A stretch of 64,000 nucleotides of DNA from Paenibacillus sp. yr247 (GCF_900103825.1 NZ_FNIF01000002.1:837099-901098); one strand, 5' to 3'; shown: positions 17,100 to 26,315, counted from the stretch's first letter. Notes: generated by a model from the letters alone, not told the origin. Program-made: numbers and translations.

Positions 17100-18176
17100 T
17101 TAGATGTCCCAGTTTAATTTTACTTCATTGCCTGTACGAGATGATTCATAAATAGCATCCAGAATTAAATTATTCGTATAACCGGATAAGGCGGATGTAA
17201 TCGGTTGTTTGCCATCACGAATGCATGCCAAGAAGTGCCTACTTAAACGTTGACGCTCCCCTTCATCATTCTCAGGTTTCATGAGATCTGTTTCTATCGC
17301 ACGATTAAACTTCTCGGTAAGCAGCTTGCCTGCAGCTCCCTTGTAGCTCGCGCCGCCTTCTGAACCCATAAGATGAATGAACGGCGTATTATCCGTATCC
17401 ATATGAACAGCCCAGCTTACTTCCAGCGTTAATGTACTGCCGTCTTCCATGCGAATCAAAGCAGTAGCCAAATCTTCTACATCATAGGTACCGTTCCAAT
17501 TGGGTTTCCCCCAAGTTCCGATCCCTTTCTTACGAGGTCCGAATTCCGCATAGGTCGCTCCAAACACGGATACCGGCTTCGGATTCCCCATCAAATAGAG
17601 CGCCAGATCCAGCATGTGAACACCAATATCAATTAACGGGCCCCCGCCTGACTCATCCATTTTGGTAAACCAAGTTCCCCAACCTGGGATTCCTTTGCGG
17701 CGGAACCAGCCTGTTTTGGCCGTGTATATCTTGCCGAGCTCACCCGCTTCAACCTGCTCTTTGATCAGCTGCGGCACAGCTTCCCAGCGCATTTGGTGAC
17801 CGATCATCACCACTTTGTCCGATGCCTCACTAGCCTTCAAAATTTGTTTGGCCGCTTCCGCGTTGATGCCCATTGGTTTCTCGATCAGCACATGCTTTCC
17901 AGCTTCAATAGCTTGTACGGCAAGCGAAGCGTGATGCAGGTTAGGCACGCCGATAATGACCGCGTCTACATTCGCGCTTTGAATAAGTTCCTCAGGTGTT
18001 GCTGCCACGTAAGCAATTCCGTGCTCTTGTGCTTTAGCTTCAGCTAGGGGGAAGTACGCATCCGTGATGGTCGTAATTTCACACAAATTCGCCAATTTGG
18101 AAAACTCGCGTATATGCACACCGCCAATGTTACCCGCACCAATGATGCCTAATCTAATTTTGTTAACGCTTCCCAA
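17100..18176 (-). CDS. Gfo/Idh/MocA family oxidoreductase
   Basis: 358-residue NAD(P)-dependent sugar dehydrogenase. Rossmann motif LGIIGAGNIGGVHIREF at the N-terminus, EKPMGINAEAAKQI near 100, and the GGGPLIDIGVHMLDL stretch near 178 with the catalytic Asp and His of the family. Translation starts at TTG (18176), 8 bp after GAGGAGG, and no ATG fits. It is the first gene of the operon with the isomerase, and is divergent from the AraC regulator at 18301, which probably activates it in response to its sugar. Confidence 0.88.
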   Translation of the reverse strand: MGSVNKIRLGIIGAGNIGGVHIREFSKLANLCEITTITDAYFPLAEAKAQEHGIAYVAATPEELIQSANVDAVIIGVPNLHHASLAVQAIEAGKHVLIEKPMGINAEAAKQILKASEASDKVVMIGHQMRWEAVPQLIKEQVEAGELGKIYTAKTGWFRRKGIPGWGTWFTKMDESGGGPLIDIGVHMLDLALYLMGNPKPVSVFGATYAEFGPRKKGIGTWGKPNWNGTYDVEDLATALIRMEDGSTLTLEVSWAVHMDTDNTPFIHLMGSEGGASYKGAAGKLLTEKFNRAIETDLMKPENDEGERQRLSRHFLACIRDGKQPITSALSGYTNNLILDAIYESSRTGNEVKLNWDI

Positions 18177-18300
18177 AGCTCGTTCCTCCTCATTATGTAC
18201 ATCCTGTACAACCTGCTTTTATGGTAAAATAAATACAGCAAGAAATCGTACCTTATATTTCGGAAAACGTCCCAATTCTTCGAAGGAGATTAGCCTGTTT

Positions 18301-19191
18301 ATGACGTATTTTCCCGATTATCTGAAAACGTATCCAAATATGCACTCGTCTTTCCCTTTCCATCTCAGCAGGAATACGCTCGACCGCGGCTTTCGGGCGC
18401 ATCGCCATGATTTCCTAGAATTCTCTTACGTGGTCGAAGGCAGAGGTTCAGAAACGATAAATGACGTTAAGCATGCGATGACACCTGGCACTTTCACGTT
18501 CGTACTGCCTTATCAGGTACATGAGATTTTTACGGATTCGGGACAAAATCTAGTTCTGTACAACGGCATGTTCAGTATGGATCTACTTATGGAGCCAGGA
18601 AGTGATCAAGGCTTATCTAACCTGTTTAATGATAGGAACGGCATGCCGGCTTATGTCCAGCTTGATGGACAGGATCAACAGCAGATGAGCGCTCTCATAG
18701 AAGATATGTACAAAGAATACAAGGGAAACGAACGCTACAGACAGACGCTGCTGAAAGCCAGATTGAAGGAAATTCTCGTTCGGTTTGATCGTTATCGTTG
18801 GAAGCACACGGAGCAACCTGAAGATATGGAAATTACGCCGCTGTCAAGGGCGAAAGCCAGCTACTCTGTGTGGCCCATCATTCATTACATCCACAGCAAC
18901 TATCAAGAGGATCTAACCTTGTCTGATCTCGCTTCGCGGTTCTCGATGAGTATCTCCCGCATCAGCGAGGTCATTAAACAAACGACCGGGCAAACGTTCG
19001 TCCATTTCCTGCACGACCTGCGTCTGCGCCATGCGTGCAGCTTATTGGTCTCCACCGACATGAGCGTGACGGAGATTGCTTTGGAGGTTGGGTACGGCTC
19101 GTACAAGACATTTTCCCGTATTTTCCGAGAAAGCAAAGGCATCGTACCGAAGGACTATCGCAAAGCCGAGCATGGTCGGCGGGTGAACTGA
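18301..19191 (+). CDS. AraC-family regulator with cupin sensor domain
   Basis: 296 residues. The N-terminal AraC-type cupin (about 15-150) has [18 protein letters not shown] and a YQVHEIF box. The C-terminal double helix-turn-helix (about 195-290) has [20 protein letters not shown] and [20 protein letters not shown]. The ATG at 18301 follows GAAGGAGA at 9 bp. It is divergent from the dehydrogenase/isomerase operon across a 124-bp gap, so sugar-dependent control of that operon is the natural inference. Confidence 0.88.
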   Translation: MTYFPDYLKTYPNMHSSFPFHLSRNTLDRGFRAHRHDFLEFSYVVEGRGSETINDVKHAMTPGTFTFVLPYQVHEIFTDSGQNLVLYNGMFSMDLLMEPGSDQGLSNLFNDRNGMPAYVQLDGQDQQQMSALIEDMYKEYKGNERYRQTLLKARLKEILVRFDRYRWKHTEQPEDMEITPLSRAKASYSVWPIIHYIHSNYQEDLTLSDLASRFSMSISRISEVIKQTTGQTFVHFLHDLRLRHACSLLVSTDMSVTEIALEVGYGSYKTFSRIFRESKGIVPKDYRKAEHGRRVN

Positions 19192-19234
19192 AGAAGCCTC
19201 CAAGAACACATATCCGTGTTTGGCGGCTTCTTTA
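19192..19234 (+). terminator. Intrinsic terminator
   Basis: GAAGCC...CCAA..AACAC / GTGTT..TGG...GGCTTC then TTTATT, starting at the AraC stop codon. Confidence 0.8.
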
Positions 19235-19266
19235 TTGTTTCAAGATACGGTCGATTCCCATCCACC

Positions 19267-19530
19267 TCAATCCAACCAGCCGTTCTTTTCCGCCGTACCA
19301 ATTGCGTCGATGCGATTCTTCGCTTCCAGCTTCTGGATCGCTTCTGACAAATAGTTGCGTACCGTTCCGGGTTCCTTGAAATTAGCTTCTCTGCAAGCTC
19401 GCTTTTCAACGTGATGAGCGACAGCGAATGACCAAGCTTATCGTGCAGGTCCCGCGATATTCGCTGACGCTCCTCGTTTTTGGAAAAAAAATAGGCGACC
19501 CAGATGGAGGACGCCCGCCCGATTGACTCA
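19267..19530 (-). pseudogene. Collapsed YvfT/YvfU-type two-component system (kinase fragment joined to regulator fragment)
   Basis: Right after the permease stop the minus strand reads a histidine-kinase piece ([20 protein letters not shown], the HisKA_3 phospho-His motif). It then passes, after a frame change near 19385, into the C-terminal helix-turn-helix of a NarL-type regulator ([17 protein letters not shown] ... [15 protein letters not shown]) ending at 19267. The kinase sensor and ATPase parts and the regulator receiver are gone. Gene order ABC ATPase, permease, kinase, regulator equals B. subtilis yvfRSTU, so an internal deletion fused yvfT to yvfU. Confidence 0.78.
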
Positions 19531-19532
19531 TA

Positions 19533-20285
19533 TTACACCGCTTCCTGTCGCTTCATGATATAAGAAGATAATACCATAAACAGTACTACATAGGCAGCCA
19601 AAATACCGAAACCACTCCAGTCAATCGATCCTCCACCAACCAGATTCCAAGCGCCTTGGCCGAGCCTGAAGGTTGGCGTGAACTTCGCAATGGTCTGCAT
19701 TGTACTAGACATCGTAAATGTCGGCATCCAGAGACCGCCTAGAACGGAAAGACCCATATACAGGATCATACTGAGCACTTGAACCGAATCGGTGTTGCGC
19801 ATCGTACCGAGCAGTGTGCCCAGCGCCATGAAGGAGAAACCACCGATCCAAATCCACAAGCCGCTCTCGATCCATACAGCCGCCGACAAATTGATTCCCT
19901 TGCCGAATCCGCCGATCACGAACATCATGATAATAATAAAAAAATTGATGACAGCTTGGGCCGCCACTTTCGAAAAAACGTAAGACCAAGACGGCAGCGG
20001 CGTTATGCTAAGCAGCTTGATCCAACCCTGCGAGCGCTCTTTGGAAATACGTTGGGCGAATGACATTAAACTGGCCCCGACAATGCCATATGAAGTCATG
20101 GACATAAGATAGTAAGCGGACCAATCTACCCCGCCAATTTTGGTGCCACTGCCCATTGTACTTGTGAAAATAAAGAAGAACGCAACTGGCATAATAATTG
20201 TAAAAAAGACAAACCTTCTGTTTCGCAGCGTCCGCATCAGCTCCGCTTTGGACTGTGCCAAAGTCGCTTTCCATGTATGATTCAT
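19533..20285 (-). CDS. ABC-2 type transporter permease (YvfS-like)
   Basis: About 250 residues with six hydrophobic segments, ABC2_membrane family. Membrane part of an exporter with the ATPase 18 bp upstream. Notable are FVFFTIIMPVAFFFIF near 30, MTSYGIVGASLMSFAQRISKERSQG (split here by the first cytoplasmic loop) near 65-90, and the C-terminal LGQGAWNLVGGG. I chose the ATG at 20285, with GAGGAG at 8 bp; the GTG three codons earlier overlaps that site. Relatives export peptides, drugs or lipids. The associated sensor system has decayed, so control may be lost. Confidence 0.85.
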   Translation of the reverse strand: MNHTWKATLAQSKAELMRTLRNRRFVFFTIIMPVAFFFIFTSTMGSGTKIGGVDWSAYYLMSMTSYGIVGASLMSFAQRISKERSQGWIKLLSITPLPSWSYVFSKVAAQAVINFFIIIMMFVIGGFGKGINLSAAVWIESGLWIWIGGFSFMALGTLLGTMRNTDSVQVLSMILYMGLSVLGGLWMPTFTMSSTMQTIAKFTPTFRLGQGAWNLVGGGSIDWSGFGILAAYVVLFMVLSSYIMKRQEAV

Positions 20286-20303
20286 TGGAATCACTCCTCA
20301 TCG

Positions 20304-21194
20304 TTAATTAGCTTGCTTTACGAGCGCCTGGAACGCATCATCCAAACCGCCGCTTTGAATTTCAATATCGCGCATATCCACTTGCTCCTTAACGAGCGTA
20401 ACAATCAACCGATCCGTATTTCCGCTGTACAGCGTCACCCTGCGTCCACTCCACTCAACATCCGATACGCCCGGCAACTCCTGCAGCATCTCTGTCACAA
20501 CCGATTCCCCTGCCGTGAACGATATGACGCGTCCGGTCGTCTCCGCCTTAATTTCACTCGGCGTTCCATCAGCAATGAGCTTGCCGTTATTGATGACAAT
20601 AACCCGGTCTGCTACGCTGTCGGCCTCTTCCAGGTAGTGCGTCGTGAGCACAATAGTCTTCCCTCTGCCGGCCATAGCGCGAATTGTATCCCAGAACAGC
20701 TGCCTGGAGGAAACGTCCATTCCAACAGTCGGTTCATCCAAAAATAACACTTCAGGATCGCCCGCCACTGCTAGAGCGAATCCAAGTCGACGCTGCTGGC
20801 CGCCGGAAAGAGATGACGCATATTTATCCTTTTCTTCGACGAGTCCGGAGATGTGAAGCAATTGTTCAAGAGGCAGAGGCTTCTTATAATAGTTCCGGAA
20901 TAAATTTATCGTCTCCGACACTTTGAGATTGTCAATGACGCTGACGTCCTGGAGCATCGCGCCGATTCGTTCGCGGATTTTCTGCTCCCGCGGATCGTCA
21001 CCAAGTAGTTTGATACTGCCGCTGGTAGGTTGATTTAGACCAAGAATCATCGAAAGAGTTGTTGTCTTTCCTGCACCGTTCGGGCCAAGAAGTGCCACCA
21101 CGCATCCTCTCTCAATCGACAATGATAAATTGTCGACTGCTTTTTTTCCTTTATACACTTTGGTCGCTTTTTCCAACTGTATGGCCGGTATCAT
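20304..21194 (-). CDS. ABC transporter ATP-binding protein (YvfR-like)
   Basis: 296-residue ATPase of a heteromeric exporter. Walker A GPNGAGKTT near 38, signature LSGGQQRRLGFALAV near 140, Walker B plus D-loop VLFLDEPTVGMD near 160, and switch His in TTHYLEEAD near 193. A C-terminal extension from about 215 is typical of the ABC-2 partner ATPases. The ATG follows AAGGAG. It is the first gene of the yvfRS-like operon, whose two-component genes are pseudogenes. Confidence 0.9.
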   Translation of the reverse strand: MIPAIQLEKATKVYKGKKAVDNLSLSIERGCVVALLGPNGAGKTTTLSMILGLNQPTSGSIKLLGDDPREQKIRERIGAMLQDVSVIDNLKVSETINLFRNYYKKPLPLEQLLHISGLVEEKDKYASSLSGGQQRRLGFALAVAGDPEVLFLDEPTVGMDVSSRQLFWDTIRAMAGRGKTIVLTTHYLEEADSVADRVIVINNGKLIADGTPSEIKAETTGRVISFTAGESVVTEMLQELPGVSDVEWSGRRVTLYSGNTDRLIVTLVKEQVDMRDIEIQSGGLDDAFQALVKQAN

Positions 21195-21378
21195 CCGCTT
21201 CCACTCCTTATTTTTTCATCTGAGTTCAGCTTATCGAAAGAGCAGTGTGCCGGAATTCATAATTGTCATCTCTTTCATATGACAAATGTCATATCAAGCA
21301 ATTAATGCTCTCCAGTTCCGGAAATACTAATCCACATACCCTTTTGCTAGAAAACAAGCTGCTCTGAAAGTAAGTATT

Positions 21379-21417
21379 GAATATTCCTTGACAGGAATAT
21401 TCCGAATGAGGTATATT
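21379..21417 (+). promoter_or_regulatory. Promoter with -35 held in the loop of a perfect palindrome
   Basis: GAATATTCC (21379-21387) and GGAATATTC (21394-21402) are perfect inverted arms around TTGACA (21388-21393), the -35 element. TATATT (21412-21417) lies 18 bp on as -10. The predicted start near 21424 coincides with the ArsR ATG, so the message may be leaderless. It is probably the autoregulatory operator of that ArsR protein. Confidence 0.75.
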
Positions 21418-21423
21418 ACAAGT

Positions 21424-21759
21424 ATGAATTCGACTATGAGTGCTCTTGCTGAGCCCAACCGCTTACTAATTGTCGAACTCTTGCGTGACGGTCCCCTCAC
21501 GGTGGGAGAAATCGCCGATCGACTTGGGCTCCATCAGCCCCAAGTCTCCAAACATCTCCGCGTCCTTAGTGATGCTGGAATCGTGGAGGTCCATCCGATC
21601 GCCAATCGGCGGATCTACAAGCTGCGGCCCCAGCCGCTTCAAGAGCTAGACGCTTGGCTGAAGTCCTTCCGCCGCATCTGGGATGAGAGCTTCGATCGCT
21701 TGGATGACTATTTGCAAGAACTGCAAGCCAAAGAAAAGAACAAAGGCGACAAGCCCTAG
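21424..21759 (+). CDS. ArsR-family transcriptional regulator (AHSA1-linked)
   Basis: About 111-residue winged-helix repressor. ALAEPNRLLIVELLRDGPLT near the N-terminus and IADRLGLHQPQVSKHLRVLS as recognition helix. There is no CxC metal site. The ATG at 21424 lacks a well-spaced ribosome binding site and lies where transcription should begin. An upstream TTG at 21388 is part of the -35 box and cannot be the start. It precedes an AHSA1 gene by 97 bp, the usual regulator/SRPBCC pairing but in opposite order to 8112-8919. Confidence 0.85.
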   Translation: MNSTMSALAEPNRLLIVELLRDGPLTVGEIADRLGLHQPQVSKHLRVLSDAGIVEVHPIANRRIYKLRPQPLQELDAWLKSFRRIWDESFDRLDDYLQELQAKEKNKGDKP

Positions 21760-21855
21760 TGTTGTCGCAGCGCATCTGCCGTTCTGCCACAGTTTAGTGG
21801 GAGGGAGACTCGAATTTGATTTCGTAAAAAATTAAAAAATTTGGAGGAAATTCAC

Positions 21856-22371
21856 ATGTCCGAAAATAACACAAACGCAAACCAACCTGAATTAGTTTTT
21901 AACCGAATCTTCAATGCACCACGCGAGCTTGTCTTCAAAGCTTGGACCGAGCCTGAGCATCTGACGCATTGGTGGGGCCCGAAAGGCTTGACATTGCGTG
22001 TTGCTAGTTTAGATCTCCGTCCTGGCGGCGTTTTTCTCTACAGTATGAAAACTCCTGATGGCCACGAAATGTGGGGCAAGTTTGTTTATGGTGAAATTAC
22101 ACCTCCAGAGAAGCTCGTTTTCACTAACTCGTTTTCCGATGCGGAAGGCAATACCATACGTGCTCCCTTTAGCCCTGTTTTCCCGCTTGAAATTCGGAAT
22201 ACACTAACATTCGAAGAGCAGGATGGCAAAACCGTTCTTACGATGCGCGGAGGCCCGGTTAACCCTACCGACGAAGAATCCGCATTTTTCGTGTCCATGA
22301 CGGAGAGCATGCAGCAAGGATTTGGCGGAACCTTCAGCCAACTCGACGAATACTTGGCAAAATTGGCATAA
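21856..22371 (+). CDS. AHSA1/SRPBCC domain protein
   Basis: 171-residue START-like protein. FNRIFNAPRELVFKAWTEPE, then HWWGPKGLT near 40, and the C-terminal MQQGFGGTFSQLDEYLAKL helix are hallmark features of the AHSA1 group often annotated as ATPase-stress or polyketide cyclase-like proteins. The start at 21856 follows GGAGG by 9 bp; the earlier TTG overlaps that site. It shares a transcript with the upstream ArsR gene. The ligand is unknown. Confidence 0.85.
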   Translation: MSENNTNANQPELVFNRIFNAPRELVFKAWTEPEHLTHWWGPKGLTLRVASLDLRPGGVFLYSMKTPDGHEMWGKFVYGEITPPEKLVFTNSFSDAEGNTIRAPFSPVFPLEIRNTLTFEEQDGKTVLTMRGGPVNPTDEESAFFVSMTESMQQGFGGTFSQLDEYLAKLA

Positions 22372-22483
22372 AAAATATCGCACCGACTCACCAGAGCCGG
22401 TGTTTTTCTTTCATCTAGGAGTTGTTAGTACACTATCGTTTATAATAAAATGAGATTAAAGTTTAAAAGAAAAGGTGTCATTC

Positions 22484-24040
22484 ATGAGCATATTAAACGT
22501 AGAGAAACTAAGTCACGGCTTTGGAGACCGCGCCATCTTCAACGATGTATCCTTCCGTCTGCTCAAAGGCGAGCACATCGGACTCATCGGCGCTAATGGT
22601 GAAGGAAAGTCCACCTTCATGAACATCATTACAGGAAAGCTCCAGCCGGATGACGGCAAGGTCGAATGGTCCAAGCGCATGCGTGTTGGTTACCTTGATC
22701 AACATGCTGTACTTAGCAAAGGCCTGTCGATCCGCGACGTCCTGAAGGGAGCCTTCCAATATCTGTTCGATATGGAACAGGAAATGAACGACATGTACGC
22801 CAAGATGGGTGATGTATCCCCGGAAGAGCTTGAGCAAATGCTTGAAGATGTGGGAACGATTCAGGATACATTGACGAATCAAGATTTCTACATGATCGAT
22901 GCCAAAATCGAAGAAACCGCCCGCGGACTTGGGCTTACGGATATTGGACTGGATAAGGACGTCAATGATTTAAGCGGCGGACAGCGGACAAAGGTATTAC
23001 TTGCGAAGCTGCTGCTCGAAAAGCCGGACATCCTGCTCCTCGATGAGCCGACGAACTATCTTGATGAACAGCATATCGAATGGTTGAAACGCTACCTGCA
23101 AGAATATGAGAATGCCTTCATTCTGATTTCACACGACATTCCGTTCCTTAACAGCGTAATTAACCTTATTTATCACATGGAAAATCAAGCACTAAATCGC
23201 TATGTGGGCGATTATGAGCATTTCCAAGAGGTCCACGAAATGAGAAAGTCTCAGCTTGAATCCGCGTACAAACGCCAGCAGCAGGAAATTTCGGAGTTGA
23301 AAGATTTCGTTGCCCGGAATAAAGCAAGTGTGGCAACACGCAACATGGCGATGTCCAGACAAAAGAAGCTCGACAAGATGGAAGTCATAGAGCTGGCTAG
23401 GGAAAAACCGAAGCCGCAGTTCAATTTCAAAGAGGGCAGAACGTCTGGTAAGCTGATTTTTGAAGCTGCAGATCTCGTCATCGGTTACGAGGAACCCTTA
23501 TCCAGACCGCTCAACCTTCGTATGGAACGCGGCCAGAAGATCGCGCTTGTGGGCGCGAACGGCATCGGTAAAACGACATTGCTGCGGAGTATTTTAGGTG
23601 AAATTAAGGCCCTATCCGGCACTGTACAAAAGGGAGAAAATCAACAAGTTGGTTACTTCCAACAGGAAATAAAGGATACTAATAACAATACCTGCATTGA
23701 GGAAGTGTGGAGTGAGTTCCCATCGTTCACACAATTCGAAGTACGCGCGGCGTTAGCCAAGTGTGGACTTACCACCAAGCATATCGAGAGCAAAATTGTC
23801 GTACTAAGCGGTGGCGAGAAGGCAAAGGTTCGACTTTGCAAGCTGATCAACCGCGAGACGAACTTGCTTGTGCTCGATGAGCCGACCAACCACTTGGATG
23901 TCGATGCGAAGGATGAGCTGAAACGTGCTCTCCAGTCATACAAAGGCAGCATCCTGCTGATTTCCCACGAACCGGAATTTTATCGGGATATCGTGACAGA
24001 CACATGGAACTGTGAATCCTGGACGACCAAGGTGTTTTAA
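22484..24040 (+). CDS. ABC-F family ATPase (YkpA/YbiT-like)
   Basis: 518 residues with two ABC cassettes in one chain and no membrane segment. Cassette 1: Walker A GANGEGKST near 36, LSGGQRTKV near 165, LLLDEPTNYLD near 185. A charged linker about 240-300 follows (the P-site tRNA interaction motif region). Cassette 2: GANGIGKTT near 360, LSGGEKAKVRL near 444, LVLDEPTNHLD near 465. Such proteins act on the ribosome as translation factors, and some give antibiotic resistance. The start at 22484 has AAAGGTG at 7 bp. The second signature is LSGGEK, normal for the family. Confidence 0.9.
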   Translation: MSILNVEKLSHGFGDRAIFNDVSFRLLKGEHIGLIGANGEGKSTFMNIITGKLQPDDGKVEWSKRMRVGYLDQHAVLSKGLSIRDVLKGAFQYLFDMEQEMNDMYAKMGDVSPEELEQMLEDVGTIQDTLTNQDFYMIDAKIEETARGLGLTDIGLDKDVNDLSGGQRTKVLLAKLLLEKPDILLLDEPTNYLDEQHIEWLKRYLQEYENAFILISHDIPFLNSVINLIYHMENQALNRYVGDYEHFQEVHEMRKSQLESAYKRQQQEISELKDFVARNKASVATRNMAMSRQKKLDKMEVIELAREKPKPQFNFKEGRTSGKLIFEAADLVIGYEEPLSRPLNLRMERGQKIALVGANGIGKTTLLRSILGEIKALSGTVQKGENQQVGYFQQEIKDTNNNTCIEEVWSEFPSFTQFEVRAALAKCGLTTKHIESKIVVLSGGEKAKVRLCKLINRETNLLVLDEPTNHLDVDAKDELKRALQSYKGSILLISHEPEFYRDIVTDTWNCESWTTKVF

Positions 24041-24053
24041 ATCATCCCCCTAG

Positions 24054-24089
24054 GCTTATCTAATCGTTCGCGATTAGGTAAGCTTTTTT
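24054..24089 (+). terminator. Intrinsic terminator of the ABC-F gene
   Basis: GCTTATCTAATCG-TTCG-CGATTAGGTAAGC followed by T6. The 24090-24488 stretch beyond it shows no gene I can support. Confidence 0.92.
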
Positions 24090-24488
24090 GCTGCACCTAG
24101 TCTGGATTCGCATGATGATATTTCTAGCTGGCCATATCCCCCTTGCCATCATCATTTGCATATGTCTAAAGAGGATAAGAACCGTTCGAATTAACCATCC
24201 GATTCGCACGCCCCAAATCATCTGATTTCTTGCCACCCCGAGCCAATTACGCAGCATTTTCACCTCTCTTCTTTCACCATTCATCTTATGAATTCATTGT
24301 AAAAGAGATCCTTCGGTTTAAAATCAGTCCACAGACCGAACTCCTTCTCCTCTCTCCGCGCCATTTTGATGCCAATCCTTCTCGGTACACTAAGCTTCTA
24401 TTGCATTTGTTTGATACGTTATGTATCATTTAGGTTGTAACCGTATCGCGCTGCTCACTTATTACGGTTAAAAGCGAGGACGCCGCCT

Positions 24489-24818
24489 ATGCCTTTCGTT
24501 CGCCAATTTTTTAGCAGTAAAACATTAGTTTGGTTACTTCTCTTATGTCTAAGTGACGCGTTATTCACAGACATTGGTCTTCATCTGGCATTTATTAAGG
24601 AGTTAAATCCCTTTATCCGTGCCATCTACGAGTGGCATGTGGGTGGATATTATTTCGTTAAGCTGATCCTTCCCTTGATACTAATGGCCATATATCCTCG
24701 TATTCGCAAAAAGGTTTGGGTCCAGCCTTGTCTTTCTCTCACCGTTTTGATCTATGGAGCCGTCAATGTGTACCATTTCATCTGGTTATCCTATGGATTG
24801 ACTTACCTTGCCAACTAA
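24489..24818 (+). CDS. DUF5658-like small membrane protein
   Basis: 109 residues with three hydrophobic segments (about 10-33, 50-67, 80-103). SDALFTDIGLHL near 22 and the conserved ELNPFIRAIYEW near 36 match the DUF5658 type, where an LNP motif follows the first helix. GCGAGG lies upstream of the ATG. It is monocistronic with a bidirectional terminator. No biochemical role is known for the family. Confidence 0.75.
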   Translation: MPFVRQFFSSKTLVWLLLLCLSDALFTDIGLHLAFIKELNPFIRAIYEWHVGGYYFVKLILPLILMAIYPRIRKKVWVQPCLSLTVLIYGAVNVYHFIWLSYGLTYLAN

Positions 24819-24826
24819 CGAAACAA

Positions 24827-24872
24827 TAAAAAAGCCATGTTGCGCAATCTCTCAACATGGCTCTTTCATTTT
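24827..24872. terminator. Bidirectional intrinsic terminator
   Basis: AGCCATGTTG / CAACATGGCT with A6 to the left and CTTTCATTTTT to the right. It serves the DUF5658 gene and the convergent small genes. Confidence 0.85.
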
Positions 24873-24877
24873 TCATT

Positions 24878-25084
24878 TTAATTTAATCTGCCGGGCTCTT
24901 TATTCACTTCAAAGTTAGTCGTATCGCTATAGCTCTCACCCATCGCTTGATAGTTGGACGGAACTCCCTTATCGGTTTGTTCCGCATCATCCGACATACC
25001 ATTGCTCCCGTTTTCCGCCGTATCCGAGGTTAATGCCCAGCTAACTGGACGTCCTAGCTTCTTATGCAATTCATTTTGATCCAA
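24878..25084 (-). CDS. Small acidic hydrophilic protein, hypothetical
   Basis: About 68 residues, without a hydrophobic segment and rich in Asp, Glu, Ser and Asn (GSNGMSDDAEQTDKG, AMGESYSDTTNFEV). Such composition is seen in small spore or stress-related proteins of Bacillales, but no family is recognised. The TTG at 25084 has GGCGGAG at 8 bp; an ATG at 25105 is closer to a GAGG but only 4 bp away. Both are possible starts. The upstream reading frame overlaps the next small gene. Confidence 0.5.
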   Translation of the reverse strand: MDQNELHKKLGRPVSWALTSDTAENGSNGMSDDAEQTDKGVPSNYQAMGESYSDTTNFEVNKEPGRLN

Positions 25085-25130
25085 AAAAATCACTCCGCCC
25101 TTCATTCTTCCTCGCAAAATACACTTCACG

Positions 25131-25247
25131 TTATTGTTGCTCCAAGTTGCGTATTTCATTCGGTATCACGCCGAGGATCCGGTCAATTTCATGCTGAATT
25201 CGTGTAATTCCCTCTTCGCAGGCAGGCAGATGGATCTCATCTTCCAT
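25131..25247 (-). CDS. Very small hypothetical protein
   Basis: 38 residues (MEDEIHLPACEEG...), one Cys, largely helical and charged. A strong AAAGGAGGGA lies 13-14 bp upstream, rather far, so the start may be a non-ATG codon nearer to it. It precedes the acidic small gene by about 50 bp on the same strand. No family recognised. Confidence 0.35.
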   Translation of the reverse strand: MEDEIHLPACEEGITRIQHEIDRILGVIPNEIRNLEQQ

Positions 25248-25489
25248 TTCTTTTAACTCGTCCCTCCTTTGACATAAAACCGTGCAATTTGTTGAAACTC
25301 TCCCTTTATACAAATTTAACTAAAAATTAGAAAAAATTGGTTGACACAGAAAACGTTGATCCTTTAATATTGAAATTCTGAAGCCTTCAACTGACTAGGA
25401 AATGATCATTTATACATCATATGGAAAACCATGAAAACATTGATTAAAACACAATGATAACCATACTACAGGACAACGGGTGAGGTCTT

Positions 25490-26315
25490 ATGCATAATGA
25501 TAAATTAATTTTGGATTTGGGAAGTCAAGCTGCCAAAGTGTTCAGGAAATTAAACGATCGGATTGAACAAGTAGATGTTCTCACATGGGAACTCTCGGAG
25601 AGCGGGGTTAGCCTCCCGTCCATTGAAGGTAAATTAAAGTCTTTACTTTCTACGCAGGGCTCCTTTCTCGAAGGGCTTGAGCAAGGAACCGTGGAGGCTA
25701 TCAGTTTGGAAGAAATGCGAAAATCACCACACCTCTTCGGACACATGGAGGAAGTATGCAGGAATCTGAAAATTGCTTACAGAACCATTGGCCAGAAAGA
25801 GGCGGCTGAAATGCTGAAGAAGGCCATTGCCGAGTCAGATATCCCCAATCATCTTGATGTCATCAATGCCGACGGAGACAGCATTCAAATTATCACGAAT
25901 GTGTGCGAAGCTCCTTATCAGATTCCTTTTGGTATATCGGATCTGAATCAACAATTTAATTTACTTGGGCCGCCGAATCAAAGGCAGATTGCCACTTGCA
26001 TCAAATGGATCTCCTCCCGCTTACCGGCAACGTTAGAAAAGTTCGCTTATACCGGCAAAAACGTATCTGCTTCATTTCCTAGTCGAGCTTGAGCATGATC
26101 TCTACTGTCAAAGAAGTGACTTTACCTTGCTCGCAAAACAATTAGCAGCGATGGACCTCCAAGCCTTAGAAGCAAAATCCCCCTTTGATCCCAAATGGAT
26201 GCATGGGGTTATTGCCTCTAACTGTGTGGTTCTTGCTGGCCTGATCAAATCAGGCACCACCAAATTCATGCCATCCGACCTGAATATCACCCATGGTTTA
26301 ATAAATCAATTATAA
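25490..26315 (+). pseudogene. Hypothetical protein gene split by a frameshift
   Basis: The first frame gives 200 residues to a stop at 26092. The reading then continues cleanly in the next frame (LLHFLVELEHDLYCQ ... SDLNITHGLINQL) to 26315. The break lies at an A5 run (26057-26061). With four A the protein would read YTGKTYLLHFLVELEHD and be about 274 residues. The N-terminal half is helical and acidic, with no signal or membrane segment. The family was not recognised. It is either a real one-base insertion, phase variation in the A-run, or a sequencing error. Confidence 0.65.

Noticed and set aside
24060..24284. Minus-strand reading frame of 74 codons, Arg/Met-rich with hydrophobic patches
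   Set aside because: Its 3' end lies inside the terminator of the ABC-F gene, the ribosome site is poor, and composition is unlike neighbouring proteins. Chance cannot be excluded.
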